From contig NZ_JAIUFY010000005.1 of assembly GCF_020165855.1 (NCBI RefSeq), forward strand, positions 731,243 through 795,242: a stretch of 64,000 bases of DNA, given 5' to 3'. Each line of letters begins with the position of its first letter. Positions within the stretch are counted from its first letter, which is position 1. Under the pieces are notes generated by a model, which did not search any database, was not told the DNA's origin, and was given only the letters and a program-made list of their open reading frames with translations. The position numbers were made by a program, and so were the translations under genes. Source of the DNA: Celeribacter litoreus (GTDB taxonomy: Bacteria > Pseudomonadota > Alphaproteobacteria > Rhodobacterales > Rhodobacteraceae). Positions 1-7,804 of this stretch are shown here, piece after piece.

Positions 1-77
1 GCGGTTGTAGCTCAGTTGGTTAGAGTACCGGCCTGTCACGCCGGGGGTCGCGGGTTCGAGCCCCGTCAACCGCGCCA
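1..77 (+). tRNA. tRNA-Asp (GTC)
   Basis: The segment folds as a complete cloverleaf. The 7-bp acceptor stem pairs 1-7 with 67-73, the discriminator G is at 74 and the CCA end (75-77) is encoded. The anticodon loop reads CTGTCAC, giving anticodon GTC for aspartate, and the T arm contains GGTTCGAG. A terminator-like hairpin follows at 101-130. Confidence 0.96.
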
Positions 78-100
78 CTTTTCAAAAACATCGCCTCTAG

Positions 101-130
101 ATGACAAACCCGCGAGCGGGCTGTCATTTT
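101..130 (+). terminator. Rho-independent terminator after tRNA-Asp
   Basis: ATGACA (101-106) pairs with TGTCAT (122-127), and CCCG (109-112) pairs with CGGG (117-120) around a CGAG tetraloop. A short T run (127-130) ends the structure. It sits 24 bases behind the tRNA. Confidence 0.7.
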
Positions 131-188
131 GCGCGTTTGCCACGAAGTCCTGCTTGCCTGACCTGCTGCTTTCGGCGCAGCGTGGGGC

Positions 189-1022
189 ATGACCCAGACG
201 CGACCGACCCCTTATCTTCTTCTCGCTGTGACGCTCGTGGCTTTTGCAGGTAATTCCGTTCTAACCCGCGCAGCCTTGGTTGATCCGATGAATGCGGGTG
301 CGAGCTTTGCAGCGGTTCGCTTGGTTTCGGGCGCGGGGATGCTCGTGTTACTTGCGGTGTTTAGTCGCTCGCAGGTGGTGCCGCGTCGTTCTGATGTTCC
401 CTCCGTCCTCGCGCTCTTTGCTTATGCGCTTTGCTTCTCGCTCGCCTATCGTGCCATTTCTGCGGCTACGGGCGCGCTGATCCTCTTTGCCTTGGTTCAG
501 ATCACCATGATCGGGGTTGCGCAGATGCGTGGGCATCGCCTCTCGATGATGGGTGGGCTCGGCATGCTCTTGGCTTTTGTGGGGTTGAGTTGGCTGTTGC
601 TGCCAGGTCTGTCTGCTCCACCACTCGGCGCAGCCCTCTTGATGGCTGCCGCCGGTGTATCGTGGGGGCTCTATAGCTTGTGGGGGCAGGGAGGCGGTGA
701 TCCGTCTGGTCGCACGCTGCGCAACTTTGTTGGCACAACGCCATTGGCGCTCGCGCTCCTGCTCTTTCTTCCCATCGAATTGACGTCTGCTGGCTGGGCT
801 TTGGCTATTGCGTCCGGCGCGATCACCTCGGCGCTCGGCTACATGCTCTGGTATCGACTGCTGCCGTCGATCTCCGTGCCCCTCGCGGCCAGTGCGCAAC
901 TCTCTGTGCCGCTCATCACGGCTGTGGGTGGCGTGCTCTTTCTGGGCGAGGGGCTCAGTCTCCGCCTTCTCGGTGCATCGGTGTTGATCCTCGGCGGTAT
1001 CTTCCTCACAGGGCGGAAATAG
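189..1022 (+). CDS. EamA/DMT-superfamily permease
   Basis: This 277 aa protein is almost entirely hydrophobic, with about ten predicted membrane segments in two similar halves, as in the drug/metabolite transporter (EamA) family. The second half has the typical ending with small residues, SVPLITAVGGVLFLGE, and a final helix. Members export amino acids or other small metabolites, but the substrate cannot be read from the sequence. It ends 5 bases before the end of the convergent pccR gene, with no room for a separate terminator. Start is the ATG 8 bases behind a GTGGGG purine stretch. The family call is firm, the role is unknown. Confidence 0.85.
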   Translation: MTQTRPTPYLLLAVTLVAFAGNSVLTRAALVDPMNAGASFAAVRLVSGAGMLVLLAVFSRSQVVPRRSDVPSVLALFAYALCFSLAYRAISAATGALILFALVQITMIGVAQMRGHRLSMMGGLGMLLAFVGLSWLLLPGLSAPPLGAALLMAAAGVSWGLYSLWGQGGGDPSGRTLRNFVGTTPLALALLLFLPIELTSAGWALAIASGAITSALGYMLWYRLLPSISVPLAASAQLSVPLITAVGGVLFLGEGLSLRLLGASVLILGGIFLTGRK

Positions 1023-1026
1023 CGCC

Positions 1027-2424
1027 TCACTCGATCCGGTAGGGCAGCGTGCCTCGGCTGTTGGGATCGATGCTCAGGCGACGCTCTAATGGCGGGATGG
1101 AGCGCTGATGGCAATCACGGCGTTCACAAATGCGGCAAGAAATCCCGATCGGTTCAAAAGCTGCGGGCTTGGTTACGTCCAGATCGTCTGCGTAGACGAG
1201 TTCCGATGCATGTGTCACCTCACACCCTAGGCCGATGGCGTAGCGGCGCACAGGCGCGTGGAACGAGCCGCCGGGCTTGGAAACGTCGCGCGAGATCGAC
1301 AGGTAGCGCACACCGTCCGGTGTCTCCGCCAGTTGGCGCAGGAAGTGGCCCGGGCGCTCAAAGGCCTGGTGCACGTTCCAGAGGGGGCATGCGCCGCCGT
1401 AGCGGGCGAATTGCAGGCGTGTGGCAGAGTGGCGTTTGGTGATGGTGCCCGCCTGATCGACGCGCACGAAATAGAAGGGGATGCCCTTCGCGCCGGGGCG
1501 CTGCATCGTGGAGAGGCGATGCGCGACCTGTTCGATCGAGGCGCCGAATTGTTCCGCGAGGACTTCGAGGTCGTGACGGCATTCCTGCGCAGCATGCAGG
1601 AATGGCGTGTACGGGAGGAGCGCGGCGCCTGCGAAATAGTTTGCCATGCCTATGCGGGCGATCTGGCGGGCTTCTTCACTTTGAAAACGGGCGAGGTCGA
1701 GTGTTGCATCGAGCAATTTGCCCTGCGTCACGAGCGCGAGTTGATGCAAGAGTTGGAACCGCCGCGTCGGGCCGGAGGCGCGGGATGAAATCGTGAGAAC
1801 TCCAGTCGACGGTTCAAAGCGGCGAAGGCCTTCGGTCCCCTCACGGATGCTCAGGCCACGTGCCTCCAGCTCCGCAATAGCGGCCTTTTCGACATCGCGC
1901 ATCTCGCCATGGGGTCTCGCGAAATTTTCGGCTGCACGGTCCACAGCGTCGATATAGTTGTCGCAGTAGTGGAAAAAGTCGCGAACCTCTTCCCATGGAG
2001 AGGGGCGCGCCGGGCTGTTCTCGCGATCGAGAGCCTCGTCCATCGAGGCGAGACGCTCCGTGGTCTGGCGGTAGGCGCGATGGAGTTCGAGGAAGGCGCG
2101 GGCGAGCGCGGGCGCATTAGAAGCTGCGAGGCGCAAATCTGCGAGCGGCGGCGCGCCATCATTAAAGACGGGATCGGCCAGTGCCTCGCGCATGTCCGTG
2201 ACCATCCGCTCTGCGTCACCTGAACTCAGTTCCGTGACGTCAAACCCGAATTCCTGCGCAAGCCCGAGAACAACGCCCGTTGAAACGGGGCGGTTGTTGT
2301 TCTCCATCTGGTTCAGGTAGGGCAAGGAGACGCCGAGCTTTTCGGCAAAGGCCCGTTGCGTCAGGCCAAGCCGCGTCCGCGTCTCACGCAGTTTCGCGCC
2401 TGCATAGAGTTTCTGCTGGGTCAT
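1027..2424 (-). CDS. pccR: PccR-like short-chain fatty acyl-CoA regulator (ScfR family)
   Basis: The 465 aa protein starts with a Cro/CI-type helix-turn-helix (roughly residues 8-60, LRETRTRLGLTQRAFAEKLG), followed by an ImmA/IrrE-like middle region (HQLALVTQG) and a DUF2083-type C-terminus with a cysteine cluster ending in CRICERRDC. This is the architecture of ScfR regulators such as PccR of Rhodobacter sphaeroides, which activates propionyl-CoA carboxylase genes in response to propionyl-CoA. Location beside pccB, pccA and the mutase supports PccR. I chose the ATG at 2424 over an upstream start at 2469 because GAGGGAG precedes it and the first residues then begin the HTH. TTTGCAAA-type sites lie just upstream (2442-2471), suggesting autoregulation. 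Confidence 0.88.
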   Translation of the reverse strand: MTQQKLYAGAKLRETRTRLGLTQRAFAEKLGVSLPYLNQMENNNRPVSTGVVLGLAQEFGFDVTELSSGDAERMVTDMREALADPVFNDGAPPLADLRLAASNAPALARAFLELHRAYRQTTERLASMDEALDRENSPARPSPWEEVRDFFHYCDNYIDAVDRAAENFARPHGEMRDVEKAAIAELEARGLSIREGTEGLRRFEPSTGVLTISSRASGPTRRFQLLHQLALVTQGKLLDATLDLARFQSEEARQIARIGMANYFAGAALLPYTPFLHAAQECRHDLEVLAEQFGASIEQVAHRLSTMQRPGAKGIPFYFVRVDQAGTITKRHSATRLQFARYGGACPLWNVHQAFERPGHFLRQLAETPDGVRYLSISRDVSKPGGSFHAPVRRYAIGLGCEVTHASELVYADDLDVTKPAAFEPIGISCRICERRDCHQRSIPPLERRLSIDPNSRGTLPYRIE

Positions 2425-2441
2425 GAGTGCCGCTCCCTCGG

Positions 2442-2471
2442 TTTTGCAAAGCAAGATTTGCCATTGCAAAG
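2442..2471. promoter_or_regulatory. TTTGCAAA-type repeats upstream of pccR
   Basis: TTTTGCAAA (2442-2450) and ATTGCAAAG (2463-2471) are two near-identical palindromic octamers spaced 20 bp centre to centre, with a partial TTTGC between them. They lie 18-47 bases upstream of the pccR start. PccR of R. sphaeroides is reported to bind TTTGCAAA-type motifs (from memory), so autoregulation is inferred. Confidence 0.6.
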
Positions 2472-2502
2472 TCTCTCTGTCCAGAGGGGAATGCGGTGCG
2501 GG

Positions 2503-3723
2503 TTAGCCTTGCATCGCGAGCGCGCGTTCCCGCTTTACAACCCAAATTGCGGCGAGGATGGACGCGAAGGACGCGCAGAACATGATCACAAGGAGCGGCG
2601 TTGCGCCGCCTTCCTCGGTCAGGACGGAGCCGGAGAAGGCAGACAGGAATGCACCACCGCCAATATACATTGCGCCGCCGAGGCCCGCCGCAGTCCCTGC
2701 GAGGTGTGGACGCACGGAGAGCGAGCCTGCGATCGAGTTCGGCAGTTGTAGGCCGTTTCCGAGGCCTAGGAGCGTGATGAAGAAGAAGAAGGTTTCCGGA
2801 GAGGCGCGGTCGATTAGGAATAGGATCAGCGACGCGAGGACGCCCGCGCAGCAGATCGCAGCGCCAATAAAAATCATTGCGTTCATGCCGAGCCGGGTGG
2901 ACAGGCGGCCTGCGATAAAGTTTCCGAAAAAGTAGCCGACAGCGGGCGCAGCCATGTAGAAGCCAAGCTGGCTCTCGGTCAGGCCGAACACGTTCGAGCC
3001 GAGGAAGGGAGCGCCTCCAAGGAAGGCGAAATATGCGCCGGATGCTGTGGCGGCGGAGATCGCGTAACCGAGAAAGCGCTGGGATCTGAGGAGGTCGGGG
3101 AAGCCCTTGAGTGTGTCCTTCATGGAACCGCCGGTGCGCGGCGCGGTCTCTCCGGCGTCAAAATAGACGATCAATAGGAGCCCGACGCCCACAAAGAAGA
3201 GGAGCCAGAAAGAGCTCTGCCAGCCGAAATGGCTCGTGAGCACGCCACCAACCGTTGGGGCAACCATGGGGACGAGGGACATCCCCATCGTCACATAGGC
3301 GATCATCTGAGCGGCTTCTTCGCCAGGAACAATGTCGCGGACGATTGCGCGCGACAGAACCATGGCGGTCACGACCCCCGCCTGAGCGGCGCGCATCAAA
3401 AGGAACATCTCGGCCGATGGTGCGTAGATCGCTCCAACCGTTGCTGCGAGGAAGATGAGGATACCCACGATCAGCACCGGACGGCGGCCGTATTTGTCGG
3501 AAAGCGGGCCAATCACGAGTTGCAGTCCCGCGTTCACCGCGAGAAAAATCGCGACAGACAGTTGCATCACACGGTATTCCGTCCCGAAATGTTCCGTCAT
3601 TTCAGGCAGGGCGGGGAGGAAGACATTCATCGTCATCGCAGCGACCCCGGCCATGAGGACGAGGGTCAGGAGGTGCGGAGGCGTCGTCCTGTCGAGAAAG
3701 CGGCTATTCGAATTTTGCAACAT
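2503..3723 (-). CDS. Bcr/CflA-type MFS multidrug transporter
   Basis: This is a 406 aa major facilitator with twelve predicted membrane segments. The loop between helices 2 and 3 carries the MFS signature GPLSDKYGRRPVLIVG, and the overall pattern (NVFLPALPEM at the end of helix 1) is that of Bcr/CflA drug:proton antiporters. It is divergent from pccB, sharing a 231-bp intergenic region with TTTGCA repeats, so it may belong to the PccR regulon and could export an organic acid or a toxic intermediate. That role is inference. Its start overlaps a TTGCAAAA sequence in codons 2-4. No strong ribosome site is visible, but a later start would cut into helix 1. Confidence 0.85.
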   Translation of the reverse strand: MLQNSNSRFLDRTTPPHLLTLVLMAGVAAMTMNVFLPALPEMTEHFGTEYRVMQLSVAIFLAVNAGLQLVIGPLSDKYGRRPVLIVGILIFLAATVGAIYAPSAEMFLLMRAAQAGVVTAMVLSRAIVRDIVPGEEAAQMIAYVTMGMSLVPMVAPTVGGVLTSHFGWQSSFWLLFFVGVGLLLIVYFDAGETAPRTGGSMKDTLKGFPDLLRSQRFLGYAISAATASGAYFAFLGGAPFLGSNVFGLTESQLGFYMAAPAVGYFFGNFIAGRLSTRLGMNAMIFIGAAICCAGVLASLILFLIDRASPETFFFFITLLGLGNGLQLPNSIAGSLSVRPHLAGTAAGLGGAMYIGGGAFLSAFSGSVLTEEGGATPLLVIMFCASFASILAAIWVVKRERALAMQG

Positions 3724-3834
3724 GGCGCTACAATAGTGTGCGATTTGCGCCTGTCTATCGCTCTGCGAGCACGTTTGCGCACAGGTCTCCTGACAGTTTT
3801 ATGCAGGAATGCAGTGCGAATTGATCTGCGTTAA

Positions 3835-3882
3835 TTTGCACATTTGCAGTTAGCTGGAGGGGTCATTTGCATGATTTGCAAA
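3835..3882. promoter_or_regulatory. Array of TTTGCA elements between the MFS gene and pccB
   Basis: TTTGCA occurs at 3835, 3843, 3866 and 3875, the last as a full palindrome TTTGCAAA (3875-3882). The array ends 72 bases before the pccB start codon. The same octamer type is found in front of pccR, which makes a PccR operator the simplest reading. Spacings are 8, 23 and 9 bp between element starts. Confidence 0.65.
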
Positions 3883-3954
3883 TCTGCCAGACTCTTCTTT
3901 GAAAGATTATTGCTCTCTCGTATGGTGTCCGCGAAATGACGAGGAGGCAAACCC

Positions 3955-5487
3955 GTGAAAGACATTATTAAAGAACTTCACGATCGCCGCGATGAGGCCC
4001 GCCTGGGTGGTGGACAGCGTCGCATCGACAGCCAGCATGCCAAGGGCAAGCTGACGGCGCGTGAGCGTGTAGAGTTGCTCTTGGACGAAGGCAGCTTTGA
4101 AGAGTTCGACATGTTCAAGACTCACCGCTGCACCGAGTTCGGCATGGAAGACACCAAATTCTACGGAGATGGTGTCATTACAGGTTGGGGCACGATCAAT
4201 GGTCGTATGGTCTATGTCTTCTCTCAGGATTTCACAGTGTTCGGCGGCTCCTTGTCCGAAACGCACGCTCAGAAAATCTGCAAGATCATGGATATGGCTG
4301 TCCAGAACGGTGCGCCGGTCATCGGTCTGAACGACTCGGGCGGTGCACGTATTCAGGAAGGTGTCGACAGTCTCGCGGGCTACGCAGAAGTGTTCCAGCG
4401 CAACATTGAGGCCTCGGGCGTCATTCCGCAGATCTCCGTGATCATGGGGCCGTGTGCTGGCGGTGCAGTGTATTCGCCGGCCATGACCGACTTCATCTTC
4501 ATGGTGAAAGACACGTCCTATATGTTCGTGACCGGCCCTGATGTTGTGAAGACCGTAACGAACGAAGTCGTGACCGCAGAGGAACTCGGTGGTGCGTCGA
4601 CCCACACCAAGAAATCGTCCGTTGCGGACGGTGCGTTCGAGAATGACATCGAGGCGCTCGTTGAGGTGCGTCGTCTTGTCGACTTCCTGCCGCTCAACAA
4701 CCGCGAAAAGCCGCCGGTGCGCCCGTTCTTTGATGAGGTCGACCGCATCGACGAAGCGCTCGATACGATCATCCCGGACAATCCGAACACGCCTTATGAC
4801 ATGAAGGAAGTGATCCATACGATTGGCGATGAGGGCGACTTCTACGAAATTCAGGCAGACCACGCGAAAAACATCATCACTGGCTTCATCCGCCTCGAAG
4901 GTCAAACCGTAGGTGTTGTCGCGAACCAGCCGATGGTTCTCGCGGGCTGTCTCGATATCGATAGCTCCAAGAAAGCGGCCCGTTTCGTGCGTTTCTGCGA
5001 CTGCTTCGAAATTCCTGTGCTGACACTGGTCGATGTTCCGGGCTTCCTTCCGGGCACTTCGCAAGAATACGGTGGCGTGATTAAGCACGGTGCGAAACTT
5101 CTCTTTGCGTATGGCGAAGCGACCGTCCCGAAAGTGACTGTCATCACGCGCAAAGCCTATGGTGGTGCTTATGACGTGATGTCGTCCAAACACCTGCGTG
5201 GTGACTTCAACTACGCGTGGCCGTCTGCGGAGATTGCTGTGATGGGGGCCAAAGGCGCCACCGAAATCATCCATCGTGCCGATTTGGGTGATCCGGACAA
5301 GATTGCAGCGCATACGAAAAACTACGAAGACCGCTTTGCTAACCCCTTCGTGGCCGCAGAACGCGGGTTTATCGACGAAGTGATTCAGCCGCGCTCCACC
5401 CGCCGTCGTGTTTCGCGGGCCTTTGCGGCGCTGCGTAACAAGAAGTTGTCGAACCCGTGGAAAAAACACGACAACATTCCGCTCTAA
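3955..5487 (+). CDS. pccB: Propionyl-CoA carboxylase beta subunit (carboxyltransferase)
   Basis: The 510 aa protein is a full-length acyl-CoA carboxyltransferase. It transfers the carboxyl group from biotin (on PccA) to propionyl-CoA to give methylmalonyl-CoA. Visible hallmarks are the N-terminal oxyanion-hole region [11 protein letters not shown], the [13 protein letters not shown] segment, and the second-domain [18 protein letters not shown] and [10 protein letters not shown] motifs. Start is a GTG behind a perfect GAGGAGG. It is the first gene of a run of closely spaced genes that ends at a terminator at 7285-7328. Regulation by PccR through the upstream TTTGCA array is likely. Acetyl-CoA carboxylase is excluded by the single-chain beta form and the context. 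Confidence 0.96.
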   Translation: MKDIIKELHDRRDEARLGGGQRRIDSQHAKGKLTARERVELLLDEGSFEEFDMFKTHRCTEFGMEDTKFYGDGVITGWGTINGRMVYVFSQDFTVFGGSLSETHAQKICKIMDMAVQNGAPVIGLNDSGGARIQEGVDSLAGYAEVFQRNIEASGVIPQISVIMGPCAGGAVYSPAMTDFIFMVKDTSYMFVTGPDVVKTVTNEVVTAEELGGASTHTKKSSVADGAFENDIEALVEVRRLVDFLPLNNREKPPVRPFFDEVDRIDEALDTIIPDNPNTPYDMKEVIHTIGDEGDFYEIQADHAKNIITGFIRLEGQTVGVVANQPMVLAGCLDIDSSKKAARFVRFCDCFEIPVLTLVDVPGFLPGTSQEYGGVIKHGAKLLFAYGEATVPKVTVITRKAYGGAYDVMSSKHLRGDFNYAWPSAEIAVMGAKGATEIIHRADLGDPDKIAAHTKNYEDRFANPFVAAERGFIDEVIQPRSTRRRVSRAFAALRNKKLSNPWKKHDNIPL

Positions 5488-5502
5488 ACTGCGGATGAGC
5501 GT

Positions 5503-5865
5503 ATGGCGCGTGATCGCTGGCATATCTTGAAGGAAGACGGCGCGCTGACATTGGCGCGCCAGCTTCCGGCTCGGTTCGACCTCTCGGTGTCGACCGTGAT
5601 TCCCGGCGGTGCGGGGCTCCACAAAGAACGTCTCGCACGACAGGTCCGGCAGGACATGTGGCGCGCGCTTCAGACCCTCAGAGGATTTGCACCGGTGGTG
5701 CGTGTGTCCGAAGTGGGGGCGGATATCGAGATTACGGCCGGCGGCGCGATTGCCGGTCCATACCCGAAAGAGGATGCGACGACGCGACTGCGCGGCGTGC
5801 TCGACAACCCGAACCACCGTGCGCGCTGGACGCGTCACAGCCAGATCAAGAGGAGAGAGCCATGA
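5503..5865 (+). CDS. Conserved small protein of the pcc locus, unknown function
   Basis: This 120 aa soluble, arginine-rich protein has no signal peptide or membrane segment. It starts 15 bases behind pccB, and its stop codon overlaps the next start (ATGA at 5862-5865), so it is translated as part of the pccB operon. I recognise no domain. Its position suggests a role connected with propionyl-CoA metabolism, but nothing in the sequence shows what it does. Codon use resembles its neighbours, so it is a real gene rather than a shadow. Confidence 0.75.
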   Translation: MARDRWHILKEDGALTLARQLPARFDLSVSTVIPGGAGLHKERLARQVRQDMWRALQTLRGFAPVVRVSEVGADIEITAGGAIAGPYPKEDATTRLRGVLDNPNHRARWTRHSQIKRREP

Positions 5866-6275
5866 TTGCCAAAGTGTCCGCCGTCGCGGCTCTCACCGTT
5901 TGTATGGCGCTCGCGGCGTCTGCGGAATTGACCCCGATTGAGGCGCAGGAATTGGTGGTGCCGTCTGGCCAGCCGGTCGAATTCTTCGAGAGCATTATGG
6001 ACCGTCCGGCCATGGGGCTGACCGCGCGGTTCCGGTTTCTTGCACCGGAGCTGCCAGCCTATCTGACGCGGTTGCCCTATGAGGAGGTCGAGGCCGATCT
6101 CGCAGCCCTGTGCAACGATTATGCCCTGCCACGTCTGGCAAATCCGCGCCCGTCGATGGTCATCATTTCACTGTCCTCCGAAGAGGTTCCTTTTGGAGAG
6201 AGTGCACCAGAGGTCACACAGGTATTCGAGGCCTATCGCCCCGAGGACACCGGTTGTGCATGGGAGGCATTTTAA
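5862..6275 (+). CDS. Small exported protein of the pcc operon (DUF6497-like)
   Basis: The 137 aa product has a clear signal peptide (residues 1-21, MIAKVSAVAALTVCMALAAS-A). The mature part has two cysteines, in LAALCNDY and DTGCAWEAF, which could form a disulfide. It resembles a small Rhodobacteraceae family, which I believe is DUF6497, found in pcc clusters and sometimes mislabelled acetolactate synthase; that assignment is from memory. The start overlaps the previous stop by four bases. Likely periplasmic. Function unknown. Confidence 0.75.
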   Translation: MIAKVSAVAALTVCMALAASAELTPIEAQELVVPSGQPVEFFESIMDRPAMGLTARFRFLAPELPAYLTRLPYEEVEADLAALCNDYALPRLANPRPSMVIISLSSEEVPFGESAPEVTQVFEAYRPEDTGCAWEAF

Positions 6276-6276
6276 A

Positions 6277-6684
6277 ATGGCACCAAAGTTTCACATGTTC
6301 TCCAACGGTCCGCGCCCCGTCGCCCCGTTTTCGCACGCGGTCGAGGATGATGGCTGGGTCATTCTGACGGGTCAGATGCCCACTGATCCGGCCGCGCCTG
6401 ACGCGCCTCTGCCGGAAGGGATCGAGGCACAGACCCGCCGCGTGATGGACAATCTCCTGCTCATCATTGGCGAATTGGGCCTCGGAGCCGAGCACATCGT
6501 GCAATGCCGCTGTTTTCTCACGGAATTCGAACGCGACTATGCCCTGTTCAATGAGACATACAAAAGCTACTTCCCCTCTGACAGGCTTCCGGCGCGCACC
6601 ACAGTGGGCGTGACCGCGTTGGCCGTCGGGGCATTGGTCGAGATCGACCTGATCGCCCGCAGACCTAATGAGGAAGAGAGCTGA
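6277..6684 (+). CDS. RidA family enamine/imine deaminase
   Basis: The 135 aa protein has the RidA (YjgF/YER057c/UK114) fold pattern: an N-terminal FSHAVEDDGWVILTGQMPTD, a helix with QTRRVMDNLLLIIGELG, and the end PARTTVGVTALAVGALVEIDLIA. The arginine in PARTTVGV is the usual carboxylate-binding residue. RidA proteins hydrolyse reactive 2-aminoacrylate or 2-aminocrotonate. Start is the ATG behind GGGAGG, not the longer open frame. It lies in the pccB operon. The link may be threonine breakdown: 2-aminocrotonate gives 2-ketobutyrate and then propionyl-CoA. That link is inference. Confidence 0.88.
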   Translation: MAPKFHMFSNGPRPVAPFSHAVEDDGWVILTGQMPTDPAAPDAPLPEGIEAQTRRVMDNLLLIIGELGLGAEHIVQCRCFLTEFERDYALFNETYKSYFPSDRLPARTTVGVTALAVGALVEIDLIARRPNEEES

Positions 6685-7118
6685 TGGCACGCGATTATAT
6701 GACAAAACACAAAGGGTTTCCGGGGCGACTGCCGGGGACTGATTTCCAGTTCACCATTCGCCGTGCGAACCCTAAAGGTGTGACGCCGTTGAAGGGGTTG
6801 GAACGCTACAAGGACCGTAAATCCGTCGACAAGCGGGCAGATGTCGCCTTCATGTCGGCGCTTTGGACCTATTTCGGTGAAGAAGAATTCGAGCGCGGTA
6901 ATCTCGATGCAGGACGCCTCTCCTGGCTGTTCGGCCGCGAAGTTGTGCCCGCCGACCCTGACGAGTTTGATCCGACGTCCTATGAGGCGCTTCTCAAAAT
7001 CGACCTGAAGAAGGCCATGGCCTCGTTCCCAGAGGTGTTCGCGGAGCCCGAGGGCGAAGAGGAAATGCCCGACTGGGATGCGATGTGGAACGGCGACAAC
7101 GAAGGGTATGACGACTGA
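6684..7118 (+). CDS. Conserved hypothetical protein, last gene of the pccB operon
   Basis: This 144 aa soluble protein has a basic N-terminal third (RRANPKGVTPLKGLERYKDRKS) and a very acidic end (EPEGEEEMPDWDAMWNGDNEGYDD). It overlaps the RidA stop by one base and is followed after about 165 bases by a terminator. No domain is recognised, and there is no signal peptide or membrane segment. Context places it with propionyl-CoA carboxylation. Confidence 0.75.
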   Translation: MARDYMTKHKGFPGRLPGTDFQFTIRRANPKGVTPLKGLERYKDRKSVDKRADVAFMSALWTYFGEEEFERGNLDAGRLSWLFGREVVPADPDEFDPTSYEALLKIDLKKAMASFPEVFAEPEGEEEMPDWDAMWNGDNEGYDD

Positions 7119-7443
7119 TGCGCGGCTTTCCGCTTGGCATAAGTGCGCTTGCGCAATCTGCCGCCGAGGAGGGCGGTCAGAATGCCATATGCCTTGAGGG
7201 CATGGCGGAGAGCTTCCATGTTGCAGACAGGCTGGTCGATATTGTTGCTCCGGCCGGTTCTGAAAACCGTTACCCTTCCCCTTCGGCGAGGCCCTCTCGT
7301 ACCCAGTTCGGGTCTCGCCGCTCTTTTTACGCGAAGGATGCGCACGGTTCCGCCGATCGTCGCTGCGATCGTCGTTTTGGCTATGCCGCTTTGAACAAGT
7401 GGGATAATCTTGGCTCAGTTCAACTGAAAGCAAGAGCAGTCCA
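7119..7443. other. Gap of 325 bases with a terminator and no convincing gene
   Basis: An open frame starts at the ATG overlapping the previous stop (7118), but its product is low-complexity and runs through the next real gene out of frame, so I do not call it. The only structure I can support is the terminator at 7285-7328. The remainder should contain the promoter of the small lipoprotein gene. Confidence 0.5.
7285..7328 (+). terminator. Terminator of the pccB operon
   Basis: GGCGAGGCCC (7285-7294) pairs with GGGTCTCGCC (7310-7319) with one G-U pair, giving a 10-bp stem. It is followed by CTCTTTTT at 7321-7328. Confidence 0.8.
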
Positions 7444-7644
7444 ATGCGTAAATCTATCCTTCTTCTCGCCCTCGTCGCCACAAGCGCGCTCACCGCGTGT
7501 CTGCAAACCGATGGTGAACGTGCGCTCGCAGGTGCAGCCGCTGGTGCAATCGTCGCGGATGCCCTCGACGAAAACGGCGTTGCGGGTGCAGCACTCGGGG
7601 CCCTCGCTGGCACCTACTGCGACGACGCAGGCATCTGTAACTGA
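7444..7644 (+). CDS. Small glycine-rich lipoprotein
   Basis: The 66 aa product starts with a lipoprotein signal peptide ending in the lipobox LTAC (Cys19). The mature part is only about 48 residues, with an alanine/glycine-zipper-like stretch (ALAGAAAGAIVADAL, GVAGAALGALAG) and two more cysteines in YCDDAGICN. It resembles small outer-membrane glycine-zipper lipoproteins. It is monocistronic, with a terminator at 7695-7730, and lies between the pccB operon and pccA. Its role is unknown. Confidence 0.8.
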   Translation: MRKSILLLALVATSALTACLQTDGERALAGAAAGAIVADALDENGVAGAALGALAGTYCDDAGICN

Positions 7645-7694
7645 TACTGATCGTCTGAACGGTCGCCTCGCGCGCCGTTCCGAGACTGTTGTTG

Positions 7695-7730
7695 AAAGCT
7701 CTCCGTGCGACCGCGCGCGGGGAGCTTTTT
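7695..7730 (+). terminator. Terminator after the small lipoprotein gene
   Basis: AAAGCTCTCC (7695-7704) pairs with GGGGAGCTTT (7719-7728) with one G-U pair, around a GC-rich loop, and ends in TTTTT. Confidence 0.8.
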
Positions 7731-7804
7731 CGTGTTTGAAACTGACGAACCGAGTGCGGGCAGGCGTCCGCGCGGGACTGACTTAAAAAGGGAGAGGACA
7801 GGAC

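Noticed and set aside
3907-5838. 643 aa open frame on the minus strand
   Set aside because: It lies antisense to pccB, whose motifs are unmistakable. The product is His/Arg/Val-rich without domains, as shadows of GC-rich genes usually are.
7143-7394. 83 aa open frame with a hydrophobic end (MRTVPPIVAAIVVLAMPL)
   Set aside because: It crosses the operon terminator and stops after a signal-like stretch; no support as a gene.
7118-7786. 222 aa open frame overlapping the pccB operon end by one base
   Set aside because: The overlap ATGA looks inviting, but the product is low-complexity, crosses two terminators and covers the lipoprotein gene in another frame.
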